A stretch of 64,000 nucleotides of DNA from Echiichthys vipera (taxonomy: Eukaryota > Chordata > Actinopteri > Perciformes > Trachinidae): assembly GCA_963691815.1 (NCBI GenBank), contig OY829657.1:26100243-26164242 (forward strand), given 5' to 3'. A program made the translations under genes and the position numbers. Shown here in pieces: positions 32,961-44,045 of the stretch. The notes under the pieces were generated by a model. The model made no database searches and was not told the origin of the DNA. It saw only the letters and a program-made list of their open reading frames with translations. The first letter of the stretch is position 1; every line of letters starts with the position of its first letter.

Positions 32961-34064
32961 GACAGTTAAAACATCTTTACAGATTACATGTTACGACCCC
33001 AAGATTCTTATAAACATTTTTTTATGTATTGGTGTACATGCTTTTATCTCCTCTGTGCATGTGTTGTCTCTCTTCTGCTGTGGCGCCTGTGTGTGTGATG
33101 GGCTATAGGTGCTGGCATCAATGCAGGGGCATTGGGTTGAAGATGGGTAAATCAAGGGAAACTACAGGCTATATTATTCTTAATGTTTAACCTACATGAT
33201 AAGGCACAGTGGGTGACTGAACTGGGTTTTGTACTTTGAAATTAACTAGACTAAAAGTTGAATTAACATTGTATTCTTTGTGGAATAGATTTCCAAAAAC
33301 AAAAACAGAAACAAGACAGCTCATCCTTCGAGTGGGATTGTGACATTCTTATCTTTAAAAGCCACTCTAAATCCCACATTAGAATTTCACTTTTCCAGAG
33401 GTAATACAGACTCAAGTTATTAGCATTCATTTTATGACTTGGGTTGAGCTCCCACTGATTGTTTTTCTCCCTCCATCATCTGGAGGGGAGGCCATGGACC
33501 AGGGCCTCAGGGGCCAACTCTGGAAGCAAATGAAAAATGAAATGGTAATTTAGTTTGAGATGGGGGTGGCACAGGCCCGTCAATGAGGAAATGACAAGTG
33601 AAGCATTAGGTTTGGACAGGGCTGAAACAGCTCAGCCCTGTGGGAACTCTAGAGGTGCGGTGGAGTCATTCATTCATTACTCGTTATTCGCTCAGACCCT
33701 CACAGATGTTGCTCTATAAAAAATAAGAAGCTTTTCACCTGTTGGGCTTACTGCTAGCTTATCCAGAGTACAAGGGAAAACTTCTTGGAAGCTTCCTGCA
33801 GTACAAACATTACTAAAGTAGAGAGCAATGAGTCACTAAAATAACCTTATTGAGGTGTTTAGGTATGCACAGCATGATGGGTTACACTTATTATAGCAGG
33901 TATTCAAATAACGCTAGCATCACAAATAACAGCCAGAACATAGCCAGCCAACACCATCACCTAGAAACGTAGCTTGAAATGTACTGCCACTGGAATTACA
34001 TATTTTATTTACATAATGAGGAAATAATGTCAGTATTTTTTTCCAAGTTGAAAAATGTTGATAA
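32961..34064. other. Unassigned single-copy-looking DNA
   Basis: No coding frame and no repeat ends. The part at 33470-33700 is less AT-rich and shows no element signature, so it is a reasonable place to look for a conserved non-coding element, but nothing in the sequence proves this. Confidence 0.4.
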
Positions 34065-35096
34065 TCAGTGTTGGTAACGTTACTTTCAAAATGTAATTAG
34101 TTATAGTTACTCACTACTTGTTTCAAAAAGTAACTGAGCTAGTAACTGAGTTACTTCCTATAATAAAGTAAGTAGTCACCAGGTGAAGTAACTATTTGCG
34201 TTACTGTTAAAGAAAAGTTGCTTTATGTCAAAGAATTTGGATTTTTCTGAGCGTTTTTTTCACAAGACAGTTGAAATCAGTCGAACAGGCAGGTACTTGT
34301 ACATAACCTTCAATATTTATTATATCAACAGACCGTAAGAAGTTTATCCTGCACTTCAAGTATTATCTTTGTAACAAAACTAAACAGTATAAGTAAACAA
34401 TATAAAGTGTGTTTAACTCTATAGCAAATTAAATCAAACTCTCACAACCTGAGACAACTGGTCAAGTAAACAACCTGTACTTCCAAGTATGTCATTCACA
34501 ACAAAAGTCAACATTTAAACCAAAAAAGTGCATTTAACTATGTAGTCTTAATTAAATAAATCAAACGGCCAATTTCCGACAACTGGTCTGGTCGACTTTC
34601 TTTAAGTATTTTCTTAAAAAGTAAACACTTAAACAATATAAAGTGTGTTTACAGTAACTGTAGCAAATTAAATAAATCAAACTCTCACAACCTGAGACAA
34701 ATAGTCTGGAAGACACAGGCTACTGTATTTTCTTAACAGTTTAACAACATGAAGTGCTTTTAAAGATTGAACTACAGCTCCAAGATACTCACCTTCCCAT
34801 CCATACACTCTTTCAAACACACTCATCTATTCATGTATCCACCGCGCATGTCCTGGCTTATGTGTAAAAACACTGGCTCTGATTGGCTACCATGAAACAT
34901 GACTCTGCCATAGCCAGTCGTCTCCTCGCTAGCAGTTTGTGTGTTAAGCATGGAGCCAGGGTTGTTTTCGAATTACACACTTGATTCACTCAATTGATAG
35001 TAACGCACCGCACATAACATTCATTAAACAGTAACGGCGGAAACAGTAATTAGTTAGGTTACCCCGTTACTGAAAAAATAATGGCGTTAGTAACGC
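34065..35096. mobile_element. Non-autonomous DNA element with 'gtaactgagttact' ends
   Basis: The left end begins 'cagtgttggtaacgttactt' and has repeated agttac/gtaact words. The right end, on the other strand, reads 'ttgcgttactaacgcc' and 'cagtaacggggtaacctaac'. These are typical of an abundant fish element whose ends are rich in GTTAC/GTAAC. The right terminus seems shortened, since the expected 'caacactg' is missing. Inside, 34375-34440 and 34630-34690 are near-duplicates ('acaatataaagtgtgttta', 'caaactctcacaacctgaga'). Confidence 0.6.
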
Positions 35097-35152
35097 AATA
35101 CAATAAGTCCAAATATTCAGACACATTATATAAATTGTGTACATTATCACTC

Positions 35153-35156
<4 letters not shown>

Positions 35157-35192
<36 letters not shown>
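35157..35192. repeat. (TG)n microsatellite, ~18 units
   Basis: Uninterrupted TG run that starts about 60 bp beyond the previous element. Confidence 0.97.
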
Positions 35193-35194
<2 letters not shown>

Positions 35195-35199
35195 TTTGT

Positions 35200-37375
35200 G
35201 TGCGTGTTTCGTTCACTCACTGTCCCTCAGGTTGAGTCATTAATGTACACAGACACAGTTCATATTGTCCCTGTTTCATATCAATAACATCAAAAACATA
35301 TTTTTAAGATAATGATTGACACGTTGTTGTTGTTGCTGAAGTGAACATAACTAAACATACTTTTACTTTTAGACGTTTCCGTATTTCATTTTTTGTAAAT
35401 AATTTTACTGAATTTTCAACAAGAGATCTCCCTTTTTCAGATACATATACAGTATATTACTCAGAAAGGTGCTTTAGGTCATTTGCTACGGTATTTATCC
35501 AGGCTTGATCTGTTATTTAGATTTGGAAAAGGAGGATTGTAAAGCAGGGTAGTTCTGATCACAACAGACAGTTAGCTGTGAAGGTTTTACAAACCTCTTG
35601 TTTAACGGTCCATCGATTCTTTTCCTCTCCCACTGGTTGTCATGACAACTGTAACATTGCGCTGATGCGGTCCAAGTTGTTAAACAAGTTTGTCTGTTAG
35701 TGATCTTCTCTTAAACAGATTTAGTTTGAGAGATTTAATAGTGAAGAAACCCGGTCGGTTCCTTGTTGTGGTCCCTCCCACTACAACTATCGTTTCAGTT
35801 TCCAGTCACACGTAGGCTCTCAATCACCCTTCAAAAACACTGCAGGCCAGACCTGGGGAGAGATTAGGGGAGTGGTTTGGAGCGATGTCTTTATCGCCCC
35901 GAGGTCCCATGTCCCACGTCCATAGAGCACAGCAAGTTGTGTGCGCTTCCTCTTTATGAGTGTGTATGTGGAACCGATGGGCGCTAGACCAGCTTTCCCC
36001 GCCTCAGAAGCGGCTCGGCTCGGTTCGGCTCAGCTCGGCAGACAAAGAGATGAGAGATCAGATAAATATTTCAGTGCAGTCGTTGCTTTTAGTTAATTTT
36101 ATTGCAGAAAATGCATTACAAAATGCTCATTGACCACACAATTGTAATCATAGCATGAAAATAATGATTAAATAAAATACATTTTAAAGCAGTAGGGGCG
36201 GTGCCCTCTATGGGCCAGCTGTCAATGCTAAATGCACATTGTAGGAAAACCAAAAACTTCAAGCTCTAAGACTAAAATAGTTCTTCAAGCTGGAATGAAC
36301 TGGATCAGATAAACAGCTTCTTTATTGATTAGAGTCAGGACCCATGATAATACGCAGAGAAGCACAACCACAGTGAATCATTTATCACACTGTTACCTGG
36401 AAAAACTGTCACTTCTATTTGATTTAATTTTGGTGGAATTATATTGAGTGAATGAGCTGCCACAGCAGCTAATTGAAGTATGACAGAGCAGAGGAAACAG
36501 GACGTAAATAACAGAGGCCATGAGTGTCAAAAATATGCGAGTATTGCTTCTTTTCAGGTGCTTCTGTGTGTGTTGGTCACTTGTAGTTCACTGTTTGCAG
36601 CCCAAGCTAAACTCAGCTGTTTTAGCTATAATATTTCCGCAGAGCTTGACATTTAAACATAACACACAAGCATGTTGAATTCCAGGCTTGTCTTAGCTTA
36701 AAGTCATCACACAGGAGTGAAGTTTACTACCTTCTTTCAACCTGTTAAGTGAAATTTCACTTTCAAATTGGGTCATCAAATAATCCAGAGACAATTTTAT
36801 TCGTGTCTAAACTATGAACGTACATTATCCGGGGAGTCGCTAACAGCCTGAAGCGGCTAACACTGATTAGCTCGGGGCGGCAAATTAAATGCATAAAAAT
36901 GTCTTTTTTAACCACTAATACTGCTCCAAATAACATCAAACCTCTGCAGCAGCATGAGAAGAGACCCTACACAGAAAACAAAGCTCCAACAACACAGTAT
37001 GTGAACACAGAGTTTATTAAAAGAGTGTTTTGAAAGACTTACTTACTGGCCCCTGTACCAGCTGCTCCATTCAAGTGGATTACCAAATACAATCCAAAGG
37101 GAAGGAGCACATTGATGATTTATTCCAGCAAAACATGTAAACGTTGTGGTTGGCTGCAGACACGGTAATCCCTCTGTCTAAGCGTCATGATCTGCCTCTC
37201 AGTTTCCAGATTCAAAACAATAAGCCACTGGTTTATCAGAGCACGTCATCGTACCACAATGGCAGCCTATGAAACATTTTGGGGTTGGAAGCTTTCATTT
37301 TTGTTTTGCAGCCTGGAAAGATACAAACACAAACCATTCTGTCCCACTTCAAGTTGCAGGCTAGTCGTCTTTACC
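35200..37375. other. Unassigned DNA
   Basis: No convincing gene. At 36009-36038 a short CGGCT-type pentamer tract (cggctcggctcggttcggct) stands out. The remaining sequence has ordinary composition, no long frames and no element ends that I can pair. Confidence 0.45.
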
Positions 37376-37466
37376 TGTGCGTGCACTCACTGTGCGTGCA
37401 CTCACTGTGCGTGCACTCACTGTGCGTGCACTCACTGTGCGTGCACTCACTGTGCGTGCACGTGCG
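37376..37466. repeat. 15-bp tandem repeat, ~6 copies
   Basis: Six near-perfect units of tgtgcgtgcactcac. The 15-bp period keeps two plus frames open (one reading CACTH repeatedly), but the flanking frames show no protein features, so I treat it as a minisatellite. Confidence 0.93.
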
Positions 37467-37584
37467 TCTCCCAGCAACACAAGCCTTCTGACCTCTTGCG
37501 TAACGTAACTGCAGGGAAAGCCGTGTGGGACATTTCTAAACCTTTTAGTCTACACTGGAATTTCACTTTAAAGCTAATATTTTT

Positions 37585-37746
37585 TTGGCAGTTTTATTAC
37601 ACAGGACAGACAGGAAATGGGGTGAGAGAGAGGGGGAGACATGAAGCAAAGGGCCGCAGGTCGGGGTCGAACTGTGGCCGCTGCCTCAAGGATCTTCAGC
37701 CTCTTTACATGGGATGACCGCTCTAACCACTCAGCCACCGGCCACC
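37585..37746 (-). mobile_element. tRNA-derived SINE (Ser/Leu-like head)
   Basis: On the minus strand it begins 'ggccggtggctgagtggtta' (box A-like) and has a box B-like 'agttcgacccc' about 50 bp later. It continues with 'ccctttgcttcatgtctccc' and ends 'gtaataaaactgcc' plus an A run. This is the layout of a common percomorph SINE: tRNA-like promoter, central body and LINE-like tail. Box B is imperfect. Confidence 0.75.
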
Positions 37747-38149
37747 CCTAAAGTTATTTTTTAAAATAATTTTAACATGTACTGCACTTGCAATGTGTAT
37801 TTTGTTCATGAATGCACTTTTATGTACAGAACATTTCTGCTGAAGTAATTTACTTACACTTACTGAGTGAGTGGCTTGAGAAATGTATTCATTTGTTCTG
37901 TATTTTTAGTTCTTAATGACTATTGAGATATATATTCTTGGTCTCGCACGGAAGCTTAGTTTTTTTTAATAGGTGAAGGCAAGGTAACATCCTGAACTGT
38001 GAAAACCATCAAATATCAGTCTTTAATGGGTGAAGTTATGTTTCCTTACTTTTACACCTTCACTTTGCCTGAACGATTATAAGTCCCAATGCCCTCAAAT
38101 ACTAGCCTCCTGAGACCATCTTGATGTCTGAGCTCCGTTGTATTCTCAG
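37747..38149. other. Unassigned AT-rich DNA
   Basis: Nothing recognised. It may include the outer 5' flank of the following L2 element, whose exact start I cannot fix. Confidence 0.4.
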
Positions 38150-38529
38150 ATCAGTCTGGTAACGTGTGGAAGAAAAATCTGGGGAAGTTTGCCCAGTGAC
38201 CGAACTAATCAGTGTTGGTTTTGAGGCGGATTTAAGTGTGATGCAACGAGAAGCGACTGTTCAGTGTAAACAACATGGAGGCTTCCACGGATGAGATGAA
38301 CAGCTATGGAGCGGCTACTCACTAACTCTTTTTTCTCTGGAACCTTCTGTTGAATATGGACCGGGCTACTGAAATTGGGCCTTTGATCTGTAAATTCACG
38401 TTACACAAAAGGATATAAAAATATCCTTTACTGACATGTTGTTTACTTTCTGAGCTCTGCTTTGTTAGTACGTCATACGCTTCGTTGATCTGATTGGTAG
38501 ATTTGAGTTGATTCAAACATACAGCTGAA

Positions 38530-38805
38530 ATGGACCTGTTCAGATGTCTCTTGCTTCAAGAAGAAGTGAGCGGGACAGCTACAAAGACTTTTCCTGCTCC
38601 TCCAGCTGGAACTGACGATGCTACTATAAACCAACATACCTACTGCCATACTACTCCAGGGATTGGCTTATGCTGTTGTACCACAGTGGATTACCATGAG
38701 CCGATTTTCAATCTTGGGTTCACTCAAAATTATTTCTTGACTAATTATTTAGAAGACGAAGAAGAATTAGAAAGAAGAATTCAATTTAAGAATTCATTAA
38801 ATTAA
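38530..38805 (+). CDS. Small ORF upstream of the L2 main ORF
   Basis: A 91-codon frame starts at an ATG (MDLFRCLLLQEE...) in the L2 leader and ends 121 bp before the likely main start. It is Thr/Cys-rich in the middle with an acidic, Glu-rich end. I do not recognise a domain: it lacks the coiled coil, zinc knuckles or esterase motifs of known LINE ORF1 proteins. It could be a reduced ORF1, an upstream ORF that tunes translation, or chance. Confidence 0.4.
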   Translation: MDLFRCLLLQEEVSGTATKTFPAPPAGTDDATINQHTYCHTTPGIGLCCCTTVDYHEPIFNLGFTQNYFLTNYLEDEEELERRIQFKNSLN

Positions 38806-38926
38806 TAAATTCAAGCAGAGTGGCAGTCTTACACACCTCTCTGCGCTCCCTGTGGAGCATTTTCCAGCTCAGTTTAGTATACAAGCACTGTCTGCCCCAC
38901 GATCATTTAAATTAAACAGATCAAAA

Positions 38927-41827
38927 ATGAACAGAAGAGGAGCTATAAAGAAAAACTTGATACAAATCAATGCAAAATCTGCGACTATGCAACAATATAA
39001 AATAAAATGTGGGCTTTTAAACATCAGATCTCTGTCATCTAAAGCTGTATTAGTAAACGATCTGATATCAGATAACCATATTGATTTACTCTGTCTGACT
39101 GAAACCTGGCTGCGTCCCGAAGAATATGTTAGCCTAAATGAATCCACTCCTCCCAGTCATATTAATACTCATATTCCTCGAGGCAGTGGTCGAGGAGGAG
39201 GCGTTGCAGCTATTTATGACTCAGGCCTATTAATAAACCCTAAACCTAAACTAAATTATAATTCATTTGAAAGTCTTGTTCTTAGTCTTTCACATTCAAC
39301 CTGGAAAACTGTGCAGCCAATTATATTTGTTATAGTGTACCGTGCTCCTGGTCCGTACTCTGAATTTCTGTCTGAATTCTCAGAGTTTCTGTCAAATTTA
39401 GTCCTTAAATCTGACAAAGTAATCATTGTAGGTGATTTAAATATTCATGTGGACAGCGGTAATAACAGTCTCAGTATCGCGTTTATCTCTCTATTAGATT
39501 CGATTGGTTTTAGTCAGAGTGTACATAAACCTACTCACTGTTTTAATCACACCCTCGACCTTGTTTTGGTTTATGGTGTGGAAATTAATGACTTAATAGT
39601 CTTTCCACAGAATCCTATTTTATCAGACCATTATTTAATAACTTTTGAATTCATATTACAGGACTACTCACCTCTGGGTAAAAATGTCTACACTAGATGT
39701 TTATCTGATAGTGCTATAACTAAATTTAAGGAAGCGATTCCATCTGCATTTACTTTAATGCCTTATCCTAATATTCAAGACTCCTGCACTAACGTTAGTT
39801 TCTCTGAAATTGATCACATTGTTGACAGTGTTGCAGGCTCTCTAAGAACAACACTCGACTCTCTTGCTCCTTTAAAAAAGAAGATGATAAAACAGAGGAA
39901 GTTAGCTCCGTGGTATAACTCACAAACCCGTGAATTAAAACAAATATCGCGAAAGTTGGAAAGTAAATGGCGCACCACTGAACTGGAGGAATCTCACTTA
40001 GTTTGGCAAGAAAGTCTTAAAACCTATAGGAAGGCCCTCCGTAATGCCAGAGCAGCATATTACTCATCTTTAATAGAGGAGAATAAGAACAATCCTAGAT
40101 TTCTTTCCAGCACTGTAGCCAGGCTGACAGAGAGCCACAGCTCTATTGAGCCATGTATTCCTATAACCCTCAGTAGTAACGACTTCATGACCTTCTTTAA
40201 TGACAAAATTATAACTATTAGAGACAAAATCAACTCGCTTGGCACCAATTTTTCATCAAACCCAGGAACCTTACAAACTGTACAACCTGATATATTCTTG
40301 GACTGCTTTTCTACAGTCGACCTTAACAAATTAACCTCTACTATTTCAGCATCAAAACCTTCTACTTGTCTCCTAGACTCTATTCCAACTAGGTTACTTA
40401 AAGAAGTGTTACCTTTAATTAGCACTCCTGTATTAGATATGATTAACATGTCTTTATCAGCAGGTTATGTACCACAGTCTTTTAAAGTAGCTGTAATTAA
40501 ACCTCTTCTTAAAAAGCCCAGTCTTGATCCTGAGGTACTAGCCAACTATAGACCTTTATCTAACCTTCCTTTTCTCTCTAAGATCCTCGAGAAATTAGTC
40601 GCCAATCAGTTGTGTGAGTTTTTACATAATAATGAGATATTTGAGGATTTCCAGTCAGGATTTAGAGCAAATCATAGCACTGAGACAGCACTGGTGAAAA
40701 TTACTAACGACCATCTAATAGCTTCAGACAAAGGACTTGTCTCTGTACTTGTTTTACTAGATCTTAGTGCTGCCTTCGACACTATTGACCATCACATCCT
40801 GCTACAGAGACTGGAGCATTTAATTGGCATTAAAGGAACTGCACTGAGCTGGTTTAAGTCATATTTATCAGATAGATCTCAGTTTGTACATGTTAATGAC
40901 AAATCCTCCATGCACACTAAAGTTAGTCACAGAGTCCCACAGGGTTCTGTCCTTGGACCGATTCTTTTCACCTTATATATGCTTCCCTTAGGAAATATTA
41001 TAAGGAAGCACTCCATAAATTTTCATTGTTATGCTGATGATACACAATTATATTTGTCGATCAAACCAGAAGAAACCCATCAGTTAGATAAACTTCAAAT
41101 GTGCATTAAGGAAATAAAAAGCTGGATGACCTGCAATTTTCTGATGTTAAACTCAGACAAAACTGAAGTTATTGTACTTGGCCCCGAAGGCCTCCGAATC
41201 TCAATAGCTAAAGACATTGTTACTCTGGATGATGTTGTGTTGTCCTCCAGCACCACAGTAAGGAATCTGGGTGTTATTTTTGATCAGGATATGTCCTTCG
41301 ATTCTCACATAAAACTAACAACAAGGACTGCATATTTTCACCTGCGTAATATTGCAAAAATTAGGAACATTGTGTCTCAGAAAGATGCAGAGAAACTTGT
41401 CCATGCATTTGTTACTTCTAGGCTGGACTATTGCAACTCCTTATTATCAGGCTGCTCCAATAAGTCTGTTAAGAGTCTCCAGTTGGTCCAAAATGCTGCA
41501 GCTCGTGTACTAACTAAAACAAATCGAAGAGAACATATTTCTCCTGTATTAGCTTCTCTGCACTGGCTACCTGTAAAATCTAGAATAGAATTTAAAGTCC
41601 TTCTCCTTACGTACAAAGCTCTTATTGGTCAGGCTCCGTCGTATCTTAAAGAGCTCATAGTAACCCATCACCCAACTAGATCTCTGCGCTCTGAGAATGC
41701 AGGGCTACTCGTCGTTCCTAGAGTCTCCAAAAGTAGAAGTGGAGGCAGAGCCTTCAGCTACCAAGCTGCTCTCCTGTGGAACAAACTCCCAAATGTTATT
41801 CTTGGCAGACACTGTCCCCTTATTTAA
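38927..41827 (+). CDS. L2 LINE polyprotein: AP endonuclease + reverse transcriptase
   Basis: This is the enzyme that nicks target DNA and copies the element's RNA at the nick. The open frame extends upstream to a GTG at 38852, but the first ATG is at 38927 (MNRRGAIKKN), giving 966 residues. The endonuclease part has 'LLNIRSLSSKA', the catalytic Glu in 'LTETWL', 'RGGGVAAIY', 'VYRAPG', 'IVGDLNIHVD' and the 'LSDHYLITF' end. The RT begins around 'YRPLSNLPFLSKILEK', with 'LLDLSAAFDTIDHH' (palm Asp), 'VPQGSVLGPILFTLYMLP' and catalytic 'CYADDTQLYLS'. The tail has 'SRLDYCNSLLSGC', 'NAAARVLTKT' and 'LHWLPVKSRIEF'. Near 41790-41805 a frame shift replaces the normal last ~20-30 residues, whose sequence continues in another frame to a stop at 41868. 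No other stop or shift is seen, which suggests recent activity. Confidence 0.92.
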   Translation: MNRRGAIKKNLIQINAKSATMQQYKIKCGLLNIRSLSSKAVLVNDLISDNHIDLLCLTETWLRPEEYVSLNESTPPSHINTHIPRGSGRGGGVAAIYDSGLLINPKPKLNYNSFESLVLSLSHSTWKTVQPIIFVIVYRAPGPYSEFLSEFSEFLSNLVLKSDKVIIVGDLNIHVDSGNNSLSIAFISLLDSIGFSQSVHKPTHCFNHTLDLVLVYGVEINDLIVFPQNPILSDHYLITFEFILQDYSPLGKNVYTRCLSDSAITKFKEAIPSAFTLMPYPNIQDSCTNVSFSEIDHIVDSVAGSLRTTLDSLAPLKKKMIKQRKLAPWYNSQTRELKQISRKLESKWRTTELEESHLVWQESLKTYRKALRNARAAYYSSLIEENKNNPRFLSSTVARLTESHSSIEPCIPITLSSNDFMTFFNDKIITIRDKINSLGTNFSSNPGTLQTVQPDIFLDCFSTVDLNKLTSTISASKPSTCLLDSIPTRLLKEVLPLISTPVLDMINMSLSAGYVPQSFKVAVIKPLLKKPSLDPEVLANYRPLSNLPFLSKILEKLVANQLCEFLHNNEIFEDFQSGFRANHSTETALVKITNDHLIASDKGLVSVLVLLDLSAAFDTIDHHILLQRLEHLIGIKGTALSWFKSYLSDRSQFVHVNDKSSMHTKVSHRVPQGSVLGPILFTLYMLPLGNIIRKHSINFHCYADDTQLYLSIKPEETHQLDKLQMCIKEIKSWMTCNFLMLNSDKTEVIVLGPEGLRISIAKDIVTLDDVVLSSSTTVRNLGVIFDQDMSFDSHIKLTTRTAYFHLRNIAKIRNIVSQKDAEKLVHAFVTSRLDYCNSLLSGCSNKSVKSLQLVQNAAARVLTKTNRREHISPVLASLHWLPVKSRIEFKVLLLTYKALIGQAPSYLKELIVTHHPTRSLRSENAGLLVVPRVSKSRSGGRAFSYQAALLWNKLPNVILGRHCPLI

Positions 41828-42660
41828 AAGTAAACTTAAAACTTTCCTTTTTGATAAAGCTTACAGCTAGGGCTTACGATAAGACTTTATTCTGCTTAAT
41901 TATGCTGCTATAGGCCTAGTCTGCCGGGGGATAATACTTTTCCTGATACTCTGAGCTTCTCTCCTCTCTGTCTGTATCATTCATGTCTCATCAATGCACG
42001 TTACTAATTCAGCTTCTTCCCCGGAGCTGTTTGTGCTTTGTCGTCTCGCAGGTCTCTGCTGATCGTGGTGGTGCCTGCTGCCGTGGTCCTACATGACGCT
42101 TCCTGCTGCTATTATCACTGTTACTCATATATACTATCACTAGTTTATTAAACTATAAAATTTGTAGCTGTATCGTAGCTGCTATTGCCACTACTCATCA
42201 ATGATCATGTTTGCCACCATAATTATTATCATTTTCATATTCTGTCACCTTAGCTGTGCTTGTTTCTACTATTTTGTTGTATTAACTGTCTTAACATATA
42301 CGTTATATTCACATTACTATAAATATTATTATAGTTACTGTTAGGCTTTGCTTGCATCTCTGGAAGTGTGTCTGTCTCTCTCTATCCATCTGTGTGTCTT
42401 TTCTCTCTTTCTCTCTCCTTTTCTTCCTCCCCAACCGGTCAAGACAGATGGCCGTCCTCTACAGAGCTGGGTCTCTCTGACGTTCCTGCCTGTTATAGGG
42501 AAGGTTTTCGTTGCCACTGTACTCTACAGAGGAATTGTTGGGTCTATGTAAATCATAAATAAGTCATTGAGTGTGGTCTTCACCTACTCTGTAAAGTGTC
42601 CTGAGATAACTTTTGTTATGCTTCGACACTATAAATAAAATTGAATTGAATTGAATTGAA
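41828..42660 (+). other. L2 3' UTR and pentanucleotide tail
   Basis: Untranslated L2 3' end. It includes a pyrimidine tract (42370-42430), 'gagataacttttgttatg', 'ctataaataaaattgaatt' and four to five TTGAA units. The last ~450 bp recur in two other L2 copies in the window, as expected for 3'-anchored retrotransposition. Confidence 0.85.
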
Positions 42661-42720
42661 TTGAATTTTTTCACTCTGTTATTATATTATTCAATTCAAT
42701 TCAATTCAATTCAAAAAACT

Positions 42721-43612
42721 TTATTTGTCCCCGGGGGGCAATTCAGGGCACACAGAGCAGTAAATAATGACAGTGCAACTATACAAAAACATTTTAACCT
42801 ATCAGTAAGAATAAAGTGTTAAAGAAGAATAAGTGTCAGGATGTTAGTGTGTTAGTACAGGTTAGAATCCAGTCACAGAGTTAGAAACGAAGAACAGCAG
42901 AGAGGAAAGTGTCTAGATGTTAGTACAAGATAAACACACACAAGTCACAGTTAGATACATAGACCATCGTCGGCGTGAGATGTAGAAAGACATGCGTGTA
43001 TCAGATGTAAGCAGACATGTGAACGGGTGTATATGATGTAATCATGCAGTAGACTGTTGAAACAGGTATAAACAGAACTGTAGTGCAGAAAAGATATAAG
43101 TGGACAGTGATCGGATTCAGATGTGGTCAGACATGATACATATATGTAATGAGCAGACGTAAACAGAACTATAGTGCAGTAATAGAGTATAAATATAATA
43201 TATAACCATAAGCTATGTGCAGATACTAAATAATAAAGTGATAGTGGTGCAAGGCAGGAAAACAGCAGTCTAAGTATATGCTAGCTCTGTGTAACCAGAT
43301 GAATACTGAAAAATAAAGTGACCATAGTGCTATGATGGATACAATATAAGACCTGATAGACAGAATAAAGTGGAGTAGTGCATTAATACCATAAATTAAA
43401 ATAACTAACAGAATCAAGTAGACCAGTAAGAACATAGTAACAGAATAAGTCCGGTGTGAACATAACAGAATAAATAAGTAAGTGGAGTAGTGCAACAGAC
43501 CGGAGTTACATAGTAAACAGAATAAATAAGTGGAGTAGTGCAACAAACCAGTAACATTATAAACAGAATGAACAGAATAAAGTGGAGTAGTGCATCAAAC
43601 CAGTAGTTCAGA
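42721..43612 (-). other. 3' UTR of the CR1/Rex-like LINE
   Basis: Non-coding AT-rich sequence made of loosely repeated words (aacagaataaataagtgga, gtagtgcaac) at 43200-43600, spaced about 50-60 bp apart. This suggests internal tandem amplification within the UTR. No gene. Confidence 0.5.
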
Positions 43613-43727
43613 AGAAGAAGAAGAATTGGGGGGCAGTTGGGGGTTCATACATGGTCCACACAGGGACTTGAACCAGCGACCCTACGGTTCCCAGCCAAGT
43701 CACCTATGGACTGAGCTACTGCCGGCA
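43613..43727 (-). mobile_element. Internally shortened tRNA-derived SINE
   Basis: It has the same head as the SINE at 45110-45474 (minus strand: 'gtagctcagtccataggtga', box B 'ggttcaagtcc') and the same GAA/TTC-rich tail, but the ~200-bp body is missing. It is inserted in the 3' UTR of the CR1/Rex-like LINE. Confidence 0.75.
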
Positions 43728-43759
43728 CTGTCCTCAAAGTTCAAGCTTTGACGACAGGA

Positions 43760-44040
43760 GTGGAGGTGGGTAGCCAGTTCACGTCTCCGGTAAGTGTCCA
43801 GGGGGTGTCCGGGGTGGGAAGGGGGGGTGATGGTGATGGTGTCCAGGGAGGGTGTCTGGAGAGGGGAGGAGGAGGGGTGATGGGAGGGATGTCCATGGTG
43901 GAGAGGGGGGTGAGGTGTCCAGGGAGGGTGTCTGGAGTGGGTGGTGGGGGGGGGGGGGGGGGTGATGATGGTGTCCAGGGGGGGGGGGGGGGGTGAAGTG
44001 TCCAGGGGAGGGTGTCAAGAGTGGGGAGGGGGATGGTCAG
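43760..44040 (+). repeat. G-rich minisatellite with two long G runs
   Basis: Imperfect units related to 'ggtgtccagggagggtgtct' and 'ggagaggggaggagg' repeat about ten times. Two pure G runs of about 16-18 bases lie at about 43947-43962 and 43979-43994. The plus strand has very high G-quadruplex potential. It lies between the LINE RT stop and the SINE, in the LINE 3' UTR. Confidence 0.85.
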
Positions 44041-44045
44041 AGGGG

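Larger units (their letters stand above)
38150..42660 (+). mobile_element. Nearly full-length L2-type LINE
   Basis: The element has a 5' leader (about 38150-38926) with a small open frame, one long ORF with endonuclease and reverse transcriptase, a ~830-bp 3' UTR and a (TTGAA)n tail ending at about 42665. Its 3' UTR is the source-type sequence for the truncated copies at 5523-5995 and 55696-55792. The start is approximate, because I have no second copy of the 5' end and no certain target duplication. Confidence 0.85.

Noticed and set aside
32961..34064. A conserved host exon or enhancer
   Set aside because: Nothing in the sequence alone supports it; comparison with other fish would be needed.
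37187..37717. 176-codon frame with CACTH repeats as a gene
   Set aside because: Made of a 15-bp minisatellite and, at its end, the reverse of a SINE; two frames are open at once.
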